This document shows, one piece after another, positions 41,645 through 49,528 of a DNA stretch of 64,000 bases. Source of the stretch: Bacillota bacterium. GTDB lineage: Bacteria; Bacillota; Ch66; Ch109. The translations under genes were made by a program, and so were the position numbers. The notes beneath the pieces are model-generated. The model did no database searches. It saw nothing but the letters and a program-made list of their open reading frames with translations, and had not been told where the DNA came from. Every line of letters starts with the position of its first letter. The stretch's first letter is position 1. The stretch lies in contig JABLWZ010000012.1 in the NCBI GenBank assembly GCA_013178275.1, positions 62,001 through 126,000 on the forward strand, written 5' to 3'.

Positions 41645-43777
41645 CTACATCACACCTGGCAGCGGTGCATCAGTCAGCTTAAAACCGAATTTATGAATCT
41701 TTCGGATTACCGTCGACTGGTCGACTCCCAGGGCCGTCGCTATCTTACGGCTGGATTTGTGCTTCTTCAAGGCGTTTAGTATTATCTGTCTTTCGACCTC
41801 CTGGATGGCGTCATTGAGCGGCATCACGCCAAAGACGCTTATTTTATTGTCACTGTATATGTTATCAGTATTTCTGGCCCCGACATTTAAAAACTCGGGG
41901 ATGTCTTTCGCCTCGATCAGGTCGTCGAGCGTGGTTACTACCATCCTCTCGATCATGTTCTTCAGTTCCCGTATGTTTCCCGGCCAGTTGTATGCCATCA
42001 AGCGTTCCACCACTTGATACTGCAGTTTCTTTTTTAACTTGTACTGCGAATTGAACTGATTCAAAAAGTAAATCGCCAGTGGTGGAATATCTTCCTTTCT
42101 GGATCGGAGCGGCGGAATTACTATTGGCACAACATTGATCCGGTAGTACAGGTCTTCACGGAACGAACCCTGTTTGACCATATCCTCCAGTTTCCGATTG
42201 GTCGCCACCACAATCCGCACATCAACTGGGACCGGTTTCGTCCCACCGACTCTCGTAATCTCGTGCTCGGCCAAAACGCGCAGCAGTTTTACCTGGAGGC
42301 TGAGAGACAGCTCACCGATTTCGTCCAAAAAAAGGGTTCCATGGTTAGCCACCTCGAAGATCCCTGCTTTACCCTCTTTCTTGGCGCCGGTGAAGGAGCC
42401 CCCTTCATACCCGAACAGCTCCGATTCTAAAAGCGGCTCGGGTATCGCACCGCAGTTTACCTTTATAAAAGCTCCTTTGCTGCGCTGGCTGTTGTTGTGG
42501 ATAAACTTGGCCAACACCTCTTTCCCCACCCCTGATTCGCCCAGAATCAGGATGGTGGTATCGACCATTCCTACCTGGGAAGCTAGCTTGAATACCTCTT
42601 TCATCTGATCGCTTACCGCTATCGCGCCGCACTGCTGGTTAATAACGCTGCGCAGCTGCTCCAGCTCGAGGTTGTACTGCTTTTCCATCTCCTGCGCCTG
42701 TCCCAGTTGACGCTTCAGTTCGTTCAGTTCAGTAATATCCCGTACATTGGTTACCACCCGGAAGATATTTCCTTTTTGATCGAATATCGGATTGCCGGTA
42801 ACCAGGACGCTTTTGCCGGTAATGACCTCCTGGGTTATGGTCACTGGCTTCTGTTCCTTTAAGACCAACAAGGAAACCGAACGGTCGTAAACCCCGGCCT
42901 TGACCAGATCGCCCATCGTCTTGCCGATTACTTCTTTTCCTTTGACGCCGGTTAACCGTTCGTAGGCCTGGTTTACTCTCAGTGTCTTACCATCCCCGTC
43001 GGTCACGTAGATCCCGTCAAAGGAAGAACCTATGATCGCTTCCAGTTCTTCCCTAAGCTCCACCGTCGCCGCCAGTTCCTTCGAGATGCTCTCTAAATCC
43101 GACATGTCCTGTAATACCGCTACCGCCCCGATAATCTCTCCGTCCATGATTATCGGGGTCCGGTTGCTCAGCATTTTTTTATCATAATGGGTTATCTTCT
43201 GACTGTATTGAGGTTCGCCGGTCCTCAACTGCTGGTAAATCTCTGTGCTGGGAAAAATCTTTTCAACCTTAACCCCTATCGCATCCTGCGCCTTGACCCC
43301 GATCATTCGCTCGGCGGCCTGATTGAAGATCTCGATTTCTCCGTGCCGGTTAACCGCAATAATCGCGTTGTGAACAGAATTAAGGATGGTGTTGAATTTA
43401 TTTAAGCTGTCCCTGGCTTCCGCGGCATAAGCACGCATCAGATCGGATCTGGTTAAAATGCCCACCAGTTCTCCCCGCTCGTTTACCACCGGCAGCCGGC
43501 CGACCTTTAACCTCATCGCCTTCTCGCAGGTCGCTTCGGTGGTAATAGTTACCACATCTACCTTCATTACCTCCCCGACAGAGGTGCTGACCGGGTCGTC
43601 GCCGCACACTACCGCGCGCATGATATGGGTTTTGGTGAAGAGGCCTTTCAGTTTATCTCCTTCTACCACCGGCGCCCCGTCAATACGGTGCTTGATCAAG
43701 ACGCGCGCGGCGTCCTGGATGCTCATGCTTACATCCAGGACTATCGGTTTAGGGGTCATAACGTCTTTAACCTTCAC
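41645..43777 (-). CDS. sigma-54-dependent activator with CBS pair and two PAS domains
   Basis: A 710-residue regulator. Order: two CBS domains (about 1-58, MTPKPIVLDVSMSIQDAARV; and about 60-115) that usually bind adenine nucleotides; two PAS domains (about 125-230 and 240-350, AIIAVNRHGEIEIFNQAAER); a AAA+ sigma-54 interaction domain (about 390-620) with Walker A GESGVGKEVLAKFIH, GYEGGSFTGAKKEGKAGIF (a GSFTGA version of GAFTGA) and Walker B GTLFLDEIGEL; and a Fis-type HTH (VDQSTVIRKIHKFGF). There is no receiver domain, so it senses ligands directly. It presumably activates the -24/-12 promoter of abfD. The start is a GTG after GGGAG. Confidence 0.92.
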   Translation of the reverse strand: MKVKDVMTPKPIVLDVSMSIQDAARVLIKHRIDGAPVVEGDKLKGLFTKTHIMRAVVCGDDPVSTSVGEVMKVDVVTITTEATCEKAMRLKVGRLPVVNERGELVGILTRSDLMRAYAAEARDSLNKFNTILNSVHNAIIAVNRHGEIEIFNQAAERMIGVKAQDAIGVKVEKIFPSTEIYQQLRTGEPQYSQKITHYDKKMLSNRTPIIMDGEIIGAVAVLQDMSDLESISKELAATVELREELEAIIGSSFDGIYVTDGDGKTLRVNQAYERLTGVKGKEVIGKTMGDLVKAGVYDRSVSLLVLKEQKPVTITQEVITGKSVLVTGNPIFDQKGNIFRVVTNVRDITELNELKRQLGQAQEMEKQYNLELEQLRSVINQQCGAIAVSDQMKEVFKLASQVGMVDTTILILGESGVGKEVLAKFIHNNSQRSKGAFIKVNCGAIPEPLLESELFGYEGGSFTGAKKEGKAGIFEVANHGTLFLDEIGELSLSLQVKLLRVLAEHEITRVGGTKPVPVDVRIVVATNRKLEDMVKQGSFREDLYYRINVVPIVIPPLRSRKEDIPPLAIYFLNQFNSQYKLKKKLQYQVVERLMAYNWPGNIRELKNMIERMVVTTLDDLIEAKDIPEFLNVGARNTDNIYSDNKISVFGVMPLNDAIQEVERQIILNALKKHKSSRKIATALGVDQSTVIRKIHKFGFKLTDAPLPGVM

Positions 43778-43812
43778 TGCATCTTCTCCCTTCCTTGCTG
43801 CTGTACCGGGAT

Positions 43813-44169
43813 CTATGTAATTTCAACTGTAGGTATGGCCCCTTTTAGTTCCAGGTCTTTGAAAAACAAGACCTTTTTAAGCTCTACGACCACCCCTGCC
43901 TCCGGCTCCGCTACCCGTATCGACGGAGCGTAATAGACAGTGATGCCTTCAACCTCTTTAACCAGAAAGCTGTCAAGCTGTCCCCTTGCTGGCGGTCCCA
44001 ATCTCACGGATGGGATTGCGCTGCGTATGAATTTCAGCCCTCAGGCGCAGCCGCTTTCCTGAATATAAAAACCAATCGTTATGGCGCTCCCGTTCCTCCG
44101 GATATACTCTGCCGCTTCTTCTTTTATGAGGATTGGACGAGCTTGTAGTGTTGGTTGCCCTTCGATCAT
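43813..44169 (-). CDS. candidate selenoprotein of the CC/Se-motif (HesB-like) type, in-frame TGA
   Basis: Read through one TGA (44041-44043), this frame encodes 118 residues: N-terminal PILIKEEAAEYIRRNGSAIT, then GFYIQESGCA, the TGA at codon 43, then GLKFIRSAIPSVRLGPPARG, and the C-terminal EGITVYYAPSIRVAEPEAGV, VVELKKVLFFKDLELKG. The N- and C-terminal halves both resemble small CC/Se-motif or HesB-like (seleno)proteins, where a Cys or Sec occurs exactly at this place after a Cys. AGGAGGAATT precedes the ATG. A GCUGCG/CGCAGC stem flanks the TGA and a GCUG/CAGC hairpin follows it, a possible bacterial SECIS. The alternative is a pseudogene cut by a nonsense codon. It lies 35 bases upstream of the sigma-54 activator. 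Confidence 0.68.
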
Positions 44170-44177
44170 AATTCCTC

Positions 44178-44252
44178 CTAGCGGACGTAATTACCCAACA
44201 CTTCAATTAAAGCAAAATTCATACCATAAAAGAAACAAGATAAATCTGCCAT
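44178..44252 (-). CDS. possible 24-residue small protein or leader peptide
   Basis: A short frame with a strong GAGGGGAGATCA Shine-Dalgarno encodes ADLSCFFYGMNFALIEVLGN plus YVR. Its TAG stop forms the start of the TAGGAGG ribosome-binding site of the candidate selenoprotein, so translation of the two would be coupled. It could be a leader peptide; no homologues are known to me. The rest of 44253-44454 holds only the nrdD terminator. Confidence 0.38.
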   Translation of the reverse strand: MADLSCFFYGMNFALIEVLGNYVR

Positions 44253-44323
44253 TGATCTCCCCTCTTCACCGGCCCCCCGATGCGCCAGTACATCAGTTTT
44301 GATGCAGCAGCGGCAATATAAAT

Positions 44324-44364
44324 AAAAAAGCGATGCACCGCCGCCTCGGGCGATGCATCTCGCC
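44324..44364 (-). terminator. intrinsic terminator after nrdD
   Basis: A minus-strand GCGAGATGCA ... TGCATCGC stem with an inner CGCC/GGCG stem is followed by TTTTTTATTT, about 90 bases after the nrdD stop. Confidence 0.85.
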
Positions 44365-44454
44365 ATCACATGAAGGTTTTAATTCTCGATCTGGTACGCC
44401 CCATAGTAAAGAAATCTTTTTACAAGCTAGGTATATCCTTCTCCCTTCGAGATG

Positions 44455-46482
44455 CTAAAACCCGTGCGCCCTCCGCTCCCGCAGCTCCGCCTGCTTGGAG
44501 TCGTTGAAGCGGTCGATGGTGCTGAGGTACCCGGTGATGCGGCGTACCCGCCGGATATCGGCGGAACCGCAGGAGGGGCAGGTGTCGTCCGCGAAGACTC
44601 CTCGGTGGAAGCAGCTGTCGCAGAAGTCGATCGGGAAGTTTATCCCCGCGTACCCCATGTCGGAGTCCCGCATGTGGCGGACGATCTTCTCCACGGCGTC
44701 CAGGTTGTGGACCGGCGGCGCCTCGAACTCGACGTAGCTGATGTGCCCGGCGTTGGTGTACTTGTGGTAGACCGCCTCCTTGGTGACCTTGTCGAAGGTG
44801 GAGATGGGGAAGCTGACCGGGATGTGGAAGGAGTTGGTGTAGTACTCCCGGTCGGTTACCCCCGGTATGCACCCGAACTCCTTCTTGTCCAGGTTGATAA
44901 ACCTGCCGGAGAGCCCCTCGGCAGGGGTGGCCAGCAGGGTGTAGTTCAGGTCGTAGCGGTCGGAGGCCTCCTCCACCTTGTTGCGCATGTACTGGATGAT
45001 GGAGATGCCCAGGGCCTGGGCCTCGTCAGACTCGCCGTGGTGCTTGCCCACCAGGCTGGTCAGGGTCTCCGCCAGGCCGATGAACCCGACGCTCAGCGTG
45101 CCGTGCTTCAGCACCTCCTCTATCTGGTCGCAGGGCCTGAGGTTCTCCGAGTCGCGGTAGATGCCCTGGCCGATCAGGAACGGCAGGTCCTTGGCCAGCA
45201 GCCGGCTCTGGACCTTGTAGCGGTGGTAGAGCTGCTCGCAGACCAGGTCCATCATGCGGTCCAGCTCGGGGTAAAACTTGCCCAGGCTGCGGTTGGACTT
45301 CAGGGCGATGCGGGGCAGGTTGATGGTGGTGAACGAGAGGTTGCCCCGGCGCTCGGTCACCTCGGGTCCGCGGCGGTTGCCGATCACCCTGGTGCGGCAG
45401 CCCATGTAGGCCACCTCCGACCGGTCCTCCAGGGTGTACCGGCGGTTAAAGGACGAGTCCATGAAGCTGAAGGTAGGGTTCATCCGCTGGGCGGCCACCC
45501 TGATAGCCATCTTGAACAGGTCGTGGTTGGGGTCGCCGGGGTTGAGGTTCACGCCCTCTCTCACCTTAAAGATGATGTTGGGGAAGATGGGGTTCTCCCC
45601 CCGTCCCAGGCCTGCCTCATAGGCCAGTAGCAGGTTGCGAATCACCATCTGCCCCGCGGGGGTGGTGTCGGTTCCCACGTTGATCGAGCTGAACGGCACC
45701 TGCGCCCCGGCCCGGCTGTGCATGCTGTTGAGGTTGTATATGAGGGCTTCCATCGCCTGGTAGGTCTCGTCCTCCGAGGCGTTCCCCACGTAAGCGGCCA
45801 TGTCGGTATCGAAGAACGGGAAGGACTGGCCGCCGAACATGTCGTTCTGGCTGCTCTGCAGTATTATCGCCGCCTGGGCCGCGGCGGAGCCGGGCCGCTT
45901 GGGCGGACGGATGTATCCGTGTCCGTTGTGGAACCCCCGCTGCAGCAGTTCCCCCAGCGGCAGCTGCACGCAGTTTAAGGTCTTGGCGTAAAAATCCAGG
46001 TCGTGGATATGTATATCTCCACCAGAGTGAGCGAAAGAAAACTCCTCCGGGATCAGCCGGTTCAGGTAGTAGCGCCGGCTCGACGCGCTGGCTATCTGCA
46101 GCATCTTGGCGGAAGGAGAGTTTCCGATGTTGGCGTTTTCCCGGTTGGTTTCAGCCAGTATGTCCTCGACTATGTCCATCAGGTCTGACTTGGCGTCCCT
46201 CAGCCGGGTCCGCTGGGCGCGGTAAAGGATGTAAGCCTTGGCGGTCTTGGCGTGTCCGGTCTCGATCAGGGCCTTTTCCACCAGGTCCTGTACGTCTTCC
46301 ACCCCGAAGGCATGTCCATTGAACCTGCCCTTTAAGAGCTTCATGACCTCCAGGGTCAGAAACATGGCGGTCTCCCGGTCTTCCCCCCCGACCGCCTTGG
46401 CGGCCTTGAAGATCGCCTCGGTTATCTTGTTGGGGTTGAACTCGACTTCCCGTCCGTCCCGTTTGCGTATGGTTTGAAACAC
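44455..46482 (-). CDS. nrdD: anaerobic (class III) ribonucleoside-triphosphate reductase
   Basis: A 675-residue glycyl-radical enzyme that makes deoxynucleotides from NTPs without oxygen. An N-terminal ATP-cone (TIRKRDGREVEFNPNKITEA) for allosteric control is followed by the barrel domain and a C-terminal zinc site with two CxxC pairs (FCDSCFHRGVF, CPSCGSADI) and the glycyl-radical region RRITGYLSTIDRFNDSKQ. It needs NrdG (29680-30174) for activation. The start is a GTG with AGGGAGGGATAAC upstream, 21 bases from the nrdR stop, so it is the second gene of an nrdR-nrdD operon. Confidence 0.96.
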   Translation of the reverse strand: MFQTIRKRDGREVEFNPNKITEAIFKAAKAVGGEDRETAMFLTLEVMKLLKGRFNGHAFGVEDVQDLVEKALIETGHAKTAKAYILYRAQRTRLRDAKSDLMDIVEDILAETNRENANIGNSPSAKMLQIASASSRRYYLNRLIPEEFSFAHSGGDIHIHDLDFYAKTLNCVQLPLGELLQRGFHNGHGYIRPPKRPGSAAAQAAIILQSSQNDMFGGQSFPFFDTDMAAYVGNASEDETYQAMEALIYNLNSMHSRAGAQVPFSSINVGTDTTPAGQMVIRNLLLAYEAGLGRGENPIFPNIIFKVREGVNLNPGDPNHDLFKMAIRVAAQRMNPTFSFMDSSFNRRYTLEDRSEVAYMGCRTRVIGNRRGPEVTERRGNLSFTTINLPRIALKSNRSLGKFYPELDRMMDLVCEQLYHRYKVQSRLLAKDLPFLIGQGIYRDSENLRPCDQIEEVLKHGTLSVGFIGLAETLTSLVGKHHGESDEAQALGISIIQYMRNKVEEASDRYDLNYTLLATPAEGLSGRFINLDKKEFGCIPGVTDREYYTNSFHIPVSFPISTFDKVTKEAVYHKYTNAGHISYVEFEAPPVHNLDAVEKIVRHMRDSDMGYAGINFPIDFCDSCFHRGVFADDTCPSCGSADIRRVRRITGYLSTIDRFNDSKQAELRERRAHGF

Positions 46483-46503
46483 GTTATCCCTCCCTGTTGA
46501 ATT

Positions 46504-46962
46504 TTAAAGGTTGTTCTTCAGCAGCTGCTGAACCTCATGTACGAATTTGCTGGCGTCGGTGAACCTCCGGTATACCGAGGCGAATCGGACATAAGCCACC
46601 TCGTCCACCTGGCGCAGCCGCTCCATGACTCGCTCCCCGATCTCCTCTACAGTCACTTCCGACTCCATCTTGTTACGCAGGTCCTTCTCAACGTCGTCTG
46701 CCAGCTGTTCCATCAGCGGCGCCGACATCGAGCGTTTGTCGAAGGCCTTGATTATTCCACGCAGCAACTTGTTGCGGTCAAACACCTCACGGCGTCCATC
46801 CCTCTTAACCACTACCAGTGGTACCTCTTCCACCCGCTCGTAGGTAGTGAACCGCTTGGTGCAGCTCAGGCACTCGCGGCGGCGGCGCACTATGCTTCCC
46901 TCCTCGGCGGGGCGGGAGTCTAAGACCCGGGAGTCGTTAAAACTGCAGTAGGGGCAACGCAA
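46504..46962 (-). CDS. nrdR: transcriptional repressor NrdR
   Basis: A 152-residue repressor of ribonucleotide reductase genes. The N-terminal zinc ribbon MRCPYCSFNDSRVLDSRPAE with RRRRECLSCTKRFTTYERVE, and the ATP-cone domain (VKRDGRREVFDRNKLLRGII) are standard, as is the length. Nucleotide binding to the cone decides DNA binding. Two NrdR-box-like sites overlap its promoter (46989-47042), so it should repress itself and nrdD. Confidence 0.96.
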   Translation of the reverse strand: MRCPYCSFNDSRVLDSRPAEEGSIVRRRRECLSCTKRFTTYERVEEVPLVVVKRDGRREVFDRNKLLRGIIKAFDKRSMSAPLMEQLADDVEKDLRNKMESEVTVEEIGERVMERLRQVDEVAYVRFASVYRRFTDASKFVHEVQQLLKNNL

Positions 46963-46988
46963 TCAAACTCACCTTCTTTATTTATAAT

Positions 46989-47042
46989 TGTCAATATTTA
47001 GTGGCTATAGAGATTATAGTACACGATATATTGGGGAGTCAA
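46989..47042 (-). promoter_or_regulatory. nrdR-nrdD promoter with two NrdR-box-like sites
   Basis: TTGACT (47037-47042) and TATAAT (47013-47018) with an 18-base spacer. CCCCAATATATCGTGT (47021-47036) lies inside the spacer and matches the remembered NrdR box ACACAATATATTGTGT at 12-13 positions; CCACTAAATATTGACA (46989-47004) is a weaker match 32 bases downstream, the usual three-turn spacing of box pairs. Confidence 0.7.
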
Positions 47043-47118
47043 GCCTGTTGAAATGGTACTTTGGTCCTATTTTTAAAATAAAATTTTTTTACGATTGGTA
47101 TTATTTTTTTAGCATATA

Positions 47119-47162
47119 AGAAAACTGGGCTGTCGCCCGGCAAAGGCGAGAGCCCAGTTCCA
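47119..47162 (-). terminator. REP-like hairpin acting as terminator after ymxH, site C
   Basis: An AACTGGGCTCTCGCC/GGGCGACAGCCCAGTT long stem with one mismatch is followed on the minus strand by TTTTC. It is a single, well-preserved copy of the palindrome found twice each at 1172-1291 and 47530-47650. Confidence 0.7.
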
Positions 47163-47185
47163 CTTCTCAGTATTCTGCTGCGGAC

Positions 47186-47461
47186 CTACGAGGGGAAGGA
47201 CTCCGCCGGGTGGCGGACCTCGGTGAACGCTTTGATCTCCACCAGTATCACATCCACCCCGATCTTGACTATCCGGTCCCAGGGAACCTCCAGATCGTCG
47301 TTGCGGCCAAAGATGCCGAACAGCCGACCCGGCCCGGGCAGCATAATCGCCTTGATGCTGCCGTCCTCCAGGTCGAGGTCGAAATCCTTTATCATCCCCA
47401 GTCGACGGCCGTCGACCACGTTTATCACGTCGCGCTGACGCAGTTCTGACACTCGGACCAC
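47186..47461 (-). CDS. ymxH: PRC-barrel sporulation protein YmxH/YlmC
   Basis: About 91 residues: a PRC-barrel domain (VRVSELRQRDVINVVDGRRL, GMIKDFDLDLEDGSIKAIML, VPWDRIVKIGVDVILVEI). YmxH/YlmC proteins occur in spore formers beside sigG or the division genes; their precise role is unknown. The frame begins at 47488, but the GTG at 47461 follows GGGGGTGGGATA and fits the family N-terminus. It lies downstream of sigG, after a REP-rich gap. Confidence 0.87.
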   Translation of the reverse strand: MVRVSELRQRDVINVVDGRRLGMIKDFDLDLEDGSIKAIMLPGPGRLFGIFGRNDDLEVPWDRIVKIGVDVILVEIKAFTEVRHPAESFPS

Positions 47462-47529
47462 TATCCCACCCCCTGTCACTCCTACCATTAATATATGAAA
47501 AGTGTGTCCAGGATGTGTCTAAGTGGTGG

Positions 47530-47684
47530 CGAAGAAAACTAGGTTTCTGCCGAAGGCGGGAACCGTAGTTGCGAAGAAAAACTTGGCTATCGCAAAGCTA
47601 AAGGCTGTGGCGAGAGCCCTAGTTACACTTGCTTCGAAGTGCACTTGCTTATTATCAGGAAGTCCGGTTTATACTCCTGATAAT
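47530..47684. repeat. REP-like palindromic repeat cluster, site D, with terminator-like hairpin
   Basis: Two tandem hairpins, AACTAGGTTTCTGCC ... GGCGGGAACCGTAGTT (47537-47570) and AACTTGGCTATCGC ... GGCGAGAGCCCTAGTT (about 47580-47624), are joined by GCGAAGAA, followed by CACTTGCTTCGAAGTGCACTT, then an ATTATCAGGA/TCCTGATAAT stem (47651-47684). The layout copies site A at 1172-1291. Confidence 0.75.
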
Positions 47685-47727
47685 GTAAAAATCGCCTCCT
47701 GGCATGATTGAGCCGCGCGGGGACGGC

Positions 47728-48501
47728 TCAGACGTGCTTCCGCATGTGGTTCAGGGCCGCCTTCTCCAGCCGGGAGACCTGGGCCTGGGAGATGCCGATC
47801 TCTTCCGCCACCTCCATCTGGGTCTTCCCCTCGAAGAAGCGGAGGGAGAGGATCAGTTTTTCCCGCTCGCTGAGCTTCCGCATCGCCTCGCGCACGGCGA
47901 TCCCTTCGAGCCAGTGCGAGTCGTGGTTCTTGTCGTCCCCGATCTGGTCCATCACGAAGATCGGGTCGCCCCCGTCGTGGTAGATGGGTTCGAACAGGGA
48001 GATCGGTTCCTGAATCGCGTCCAGCGCGAAGACCACCTCTTCCCGGGGTATCTCCAGCTCATGGGCGATTTCATTGATCGAGGGTTCGCGGGAGTTTTTG
48101 TTGACCAGGGCGTCCCTGATCTGCAGGGCCTTGTAGGCCACGTCGCGCAAAGAACGGCTGACTCGGATAGGGTTGTTGTCCCGCAGGTAGCGGCGGATCT
48201 CGCCGATGATCATCGGGACCGCGTAGGTGGAAAACTTGACGTTCTGTTCCAGGTCGAAGTTGTCTACCGCCTTCATCAGCCCGATGCACCCCACCTGGAA
48301 CAGGTCATCCACAAACTCGCCGCGGTTGGTAAAGCGCTGGATCACGCTTAGGACTAATCGAAGGTTGCCGTTGACCAGGCTCTCCCGGGCGTTTCGATCC
48401 CCCTGCTTCACCTGGTTGAAAAGCTCCCGCATCTGGGCGTTGGTGAGCACCGGGAGCTTCGAGGTGTTTACTCCACAGATCTCCACCTTATTGACCGTCA
48501 C
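47728..48501 (-). CDS. sigG: RNA polymerase sporulation sigma factor SigG
   Basis: A 257-residue sigma-70-family factor controlling late forespore genes. Nearly the whole sequence follows Bacillus SigG: NKVEICGVNTSKLPVL at the start, ESLVNGNLRLVLSVIQRFTN and DDLFQVGCIGLMKAVDNFDL (region 2), RRYLRDNNPIRVSRSLRDVA (region 3), and EREKLILSLRFFEGKTQMEV with EEIGISQAQVSRLEKAA (region 4). The frame is open to 48570; the GTG at 48501 with AGGGGGGTTTAAC upstream gives the normal N-terminus. A sigma-F-like promoter is at 48574-48603. It follows sigE, as in most spore formers. Confidence 0.97.
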   Translation of the reverse strand: MTVNKVEICGVNTSKLPVLTNAQMRELFNQVKQGDRNARESLVNGNLRLVLSVIQRFTNRGEFVDDLFQVGCIGLMKAVDNFDLEQNVKFSTYAVPMIIGEIRRYLRDNNPIRVSRSLRDVAYKALQIRDALVNKNSREPSINEIAHELEIPREEVVFALDAIQEPISLFEPIYHDGGDPIFVMDQIGDDKNHDSHWLEGIAVREAMRKLSEREKLILSLRFFEGKTQMEVAEEIGISQAQVSRLEKAALNHMRKHV

Positions 48502-48573
48502 GTTAAACCCCCCTGACTGGCATAGGTGTGATGATTTTTTCGAAGACAACGTTTGAATAGGGGTCGACAACTA

Positions 48574-48603
48574 AATTATCCCCCTGTGCCAATCAGCTTA
48601 TTC
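48574..48603 (-). promoter_or_regulatory. sigma-F/sigma-G-like promoter of sigG
   Basis: The minus strand has GAATA (48599-48603), 15 bases, then GGGGATAATT (48574-48583). The -10 fits GGNRANAMTW at every position and the -35 fits GYWTA at four of five. This agrees with the known sigma-F control of sigG in the forespore. Confidence 0.72.
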
Positions 48604-48607
48604 CCGA

Positions 48608-48688
48608 TAAAGAAAAACTTGTCTATTGCCAGGTCCGGGACGAAGGCGATCGGTAAACGAAAATCAGGAGGTATAAATACTTCCTGAT
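48608..48688 (-). terminator. terminator hairpin after sigE with degenerate REP-like flank, site E
   Basis: ATCAGGA/TCCTGAT (48663-48688) is followed by TTTTCG on the minus strand and resembles the hairpin at 47651-47684. The adjoining GAAAAACTTGTCTATTGCC and GACGAAGGCGATCGG are degraded REP-like arms. Confidence 0.55.
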
Positions 48689-48778
48689 CTTTCAATGATT
48701 CCCACTATTCAAACCGCGAATCGCGCGTCTCCGCACAACTGCTGAGGTACAGCTGCCGGAGCGGGGCCAGGCGATACC

Positions 48779-49513
48779 TCACTCCAGCCGGAACATCTCC
48801 TTGCGCAGCCGCTTGATAATCCGCTTCTCCAGGCGGGAGATGTACGACTGCGAGATGCCCAGCTGGTCCGCCACCTCTTTCTGGGTCTTCTCCGTCCCGC
48901 CCTTTAATCCGAACCTCAGCTCCATGATCATCTTCTCCCGCGCCGAGAGCTTCAGCATGGCGGCCTGCAGCAGCTTGCGGTCGACCTCGTCCTCCAGCTC
49001 CTTGTAGATGATGTCGTTCTCGGTCCCCAGCACGTCGGAGAGCAGGAGTTCGTTGCCGTCCCAGTCCACGTTCAGGGGCTCGTCGAAGGAGACCTCCACC
49101 CGGTTGCGGTTGTTGCGGCGCAGGTACATCAGTATCTCGTTCTCGATACACCGCGAGGCGTAGGTGGCCAGCTTGATCCGCTTGCCGGGGTCGAAGGTGT
49201 TGACCGCCTTGATCAGCCCGATGGTCCCGATGGACACCAGGTCCTCGATCCCGATTCCGGTGTTCTCGAACTTGCGGGCGATGTAGACCACCAGCCGGAG
49301 GTTCCTCTCGATCAGGACGCTTTTGACCGCGTTGTCGCCGGTCTCCAGGCGGGTGAGCAGGAAGACCTCCTCGTCCGATGACAGCGGCGGCGGGAGCGCC
49401 TCGCTGCTGCCCACATAGTAGACCTCGGTCCTGAAACCCAGGCGCTGCAGCAGTCGGACCAGGAAGAGTTTTATGGTCCACGAGCTGGATACCCATCCTC
49501 TGGTTTTCCACAT
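48779..49513 (-). CDS. sigE: RNA polymerase sporulation sigma factor SigE (pro-sigma-E)
   Basis: A 244-residue mother-cell sigma factor. An N-terminal pro-sequence of about 30 residues ([20 protein letters not shown]) precedes [20 protein letters not shown], where SpoIIGA is expected to cleave. Region 2 ([40 protein letters not shown]), the [20 protein letters not shown] block, and region 4 ([20 protein letters not shown]) follow Bacillus SigE closely. GGGAGGGTAAAAAAG precedes the ATG. It is 15 bases after spoIIGA, whose product activates it. Confidence 0.97.
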   Translation of the reverse strand: MWKTRGWVSSSWTIKLFLVRLLQRLGFRTEVYYVGSSEALPPPLSSDEEVFLLTRLETGDNAVKSVLIERNLRLVVYIARKFENTGIGIEDLVSIGTIGLIKAVNTFDPGKRIKLATYASRCIENEILMYLRRNNRNRVEVSFDEPLNVDWDGNELLLSDVLGTENDIIYKELEDEVDRKLLQAAMLKLSAREKMIMELRFGLKGGTEKTQKEVADQLGISQSYISRLEKRIIKRLRKEMFRLE

Positions 49514-49528
49514 CTTTTTTACCCTCCC

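Noticed and set aside
43813..44007. Separate 64-residue ORF downstream of the TGA
   Set aside because: Its ATG-type start is internal and without a ribosome-binding site; the sequence is better explained as the C-terminal part of the read-through gene starting at 44169.
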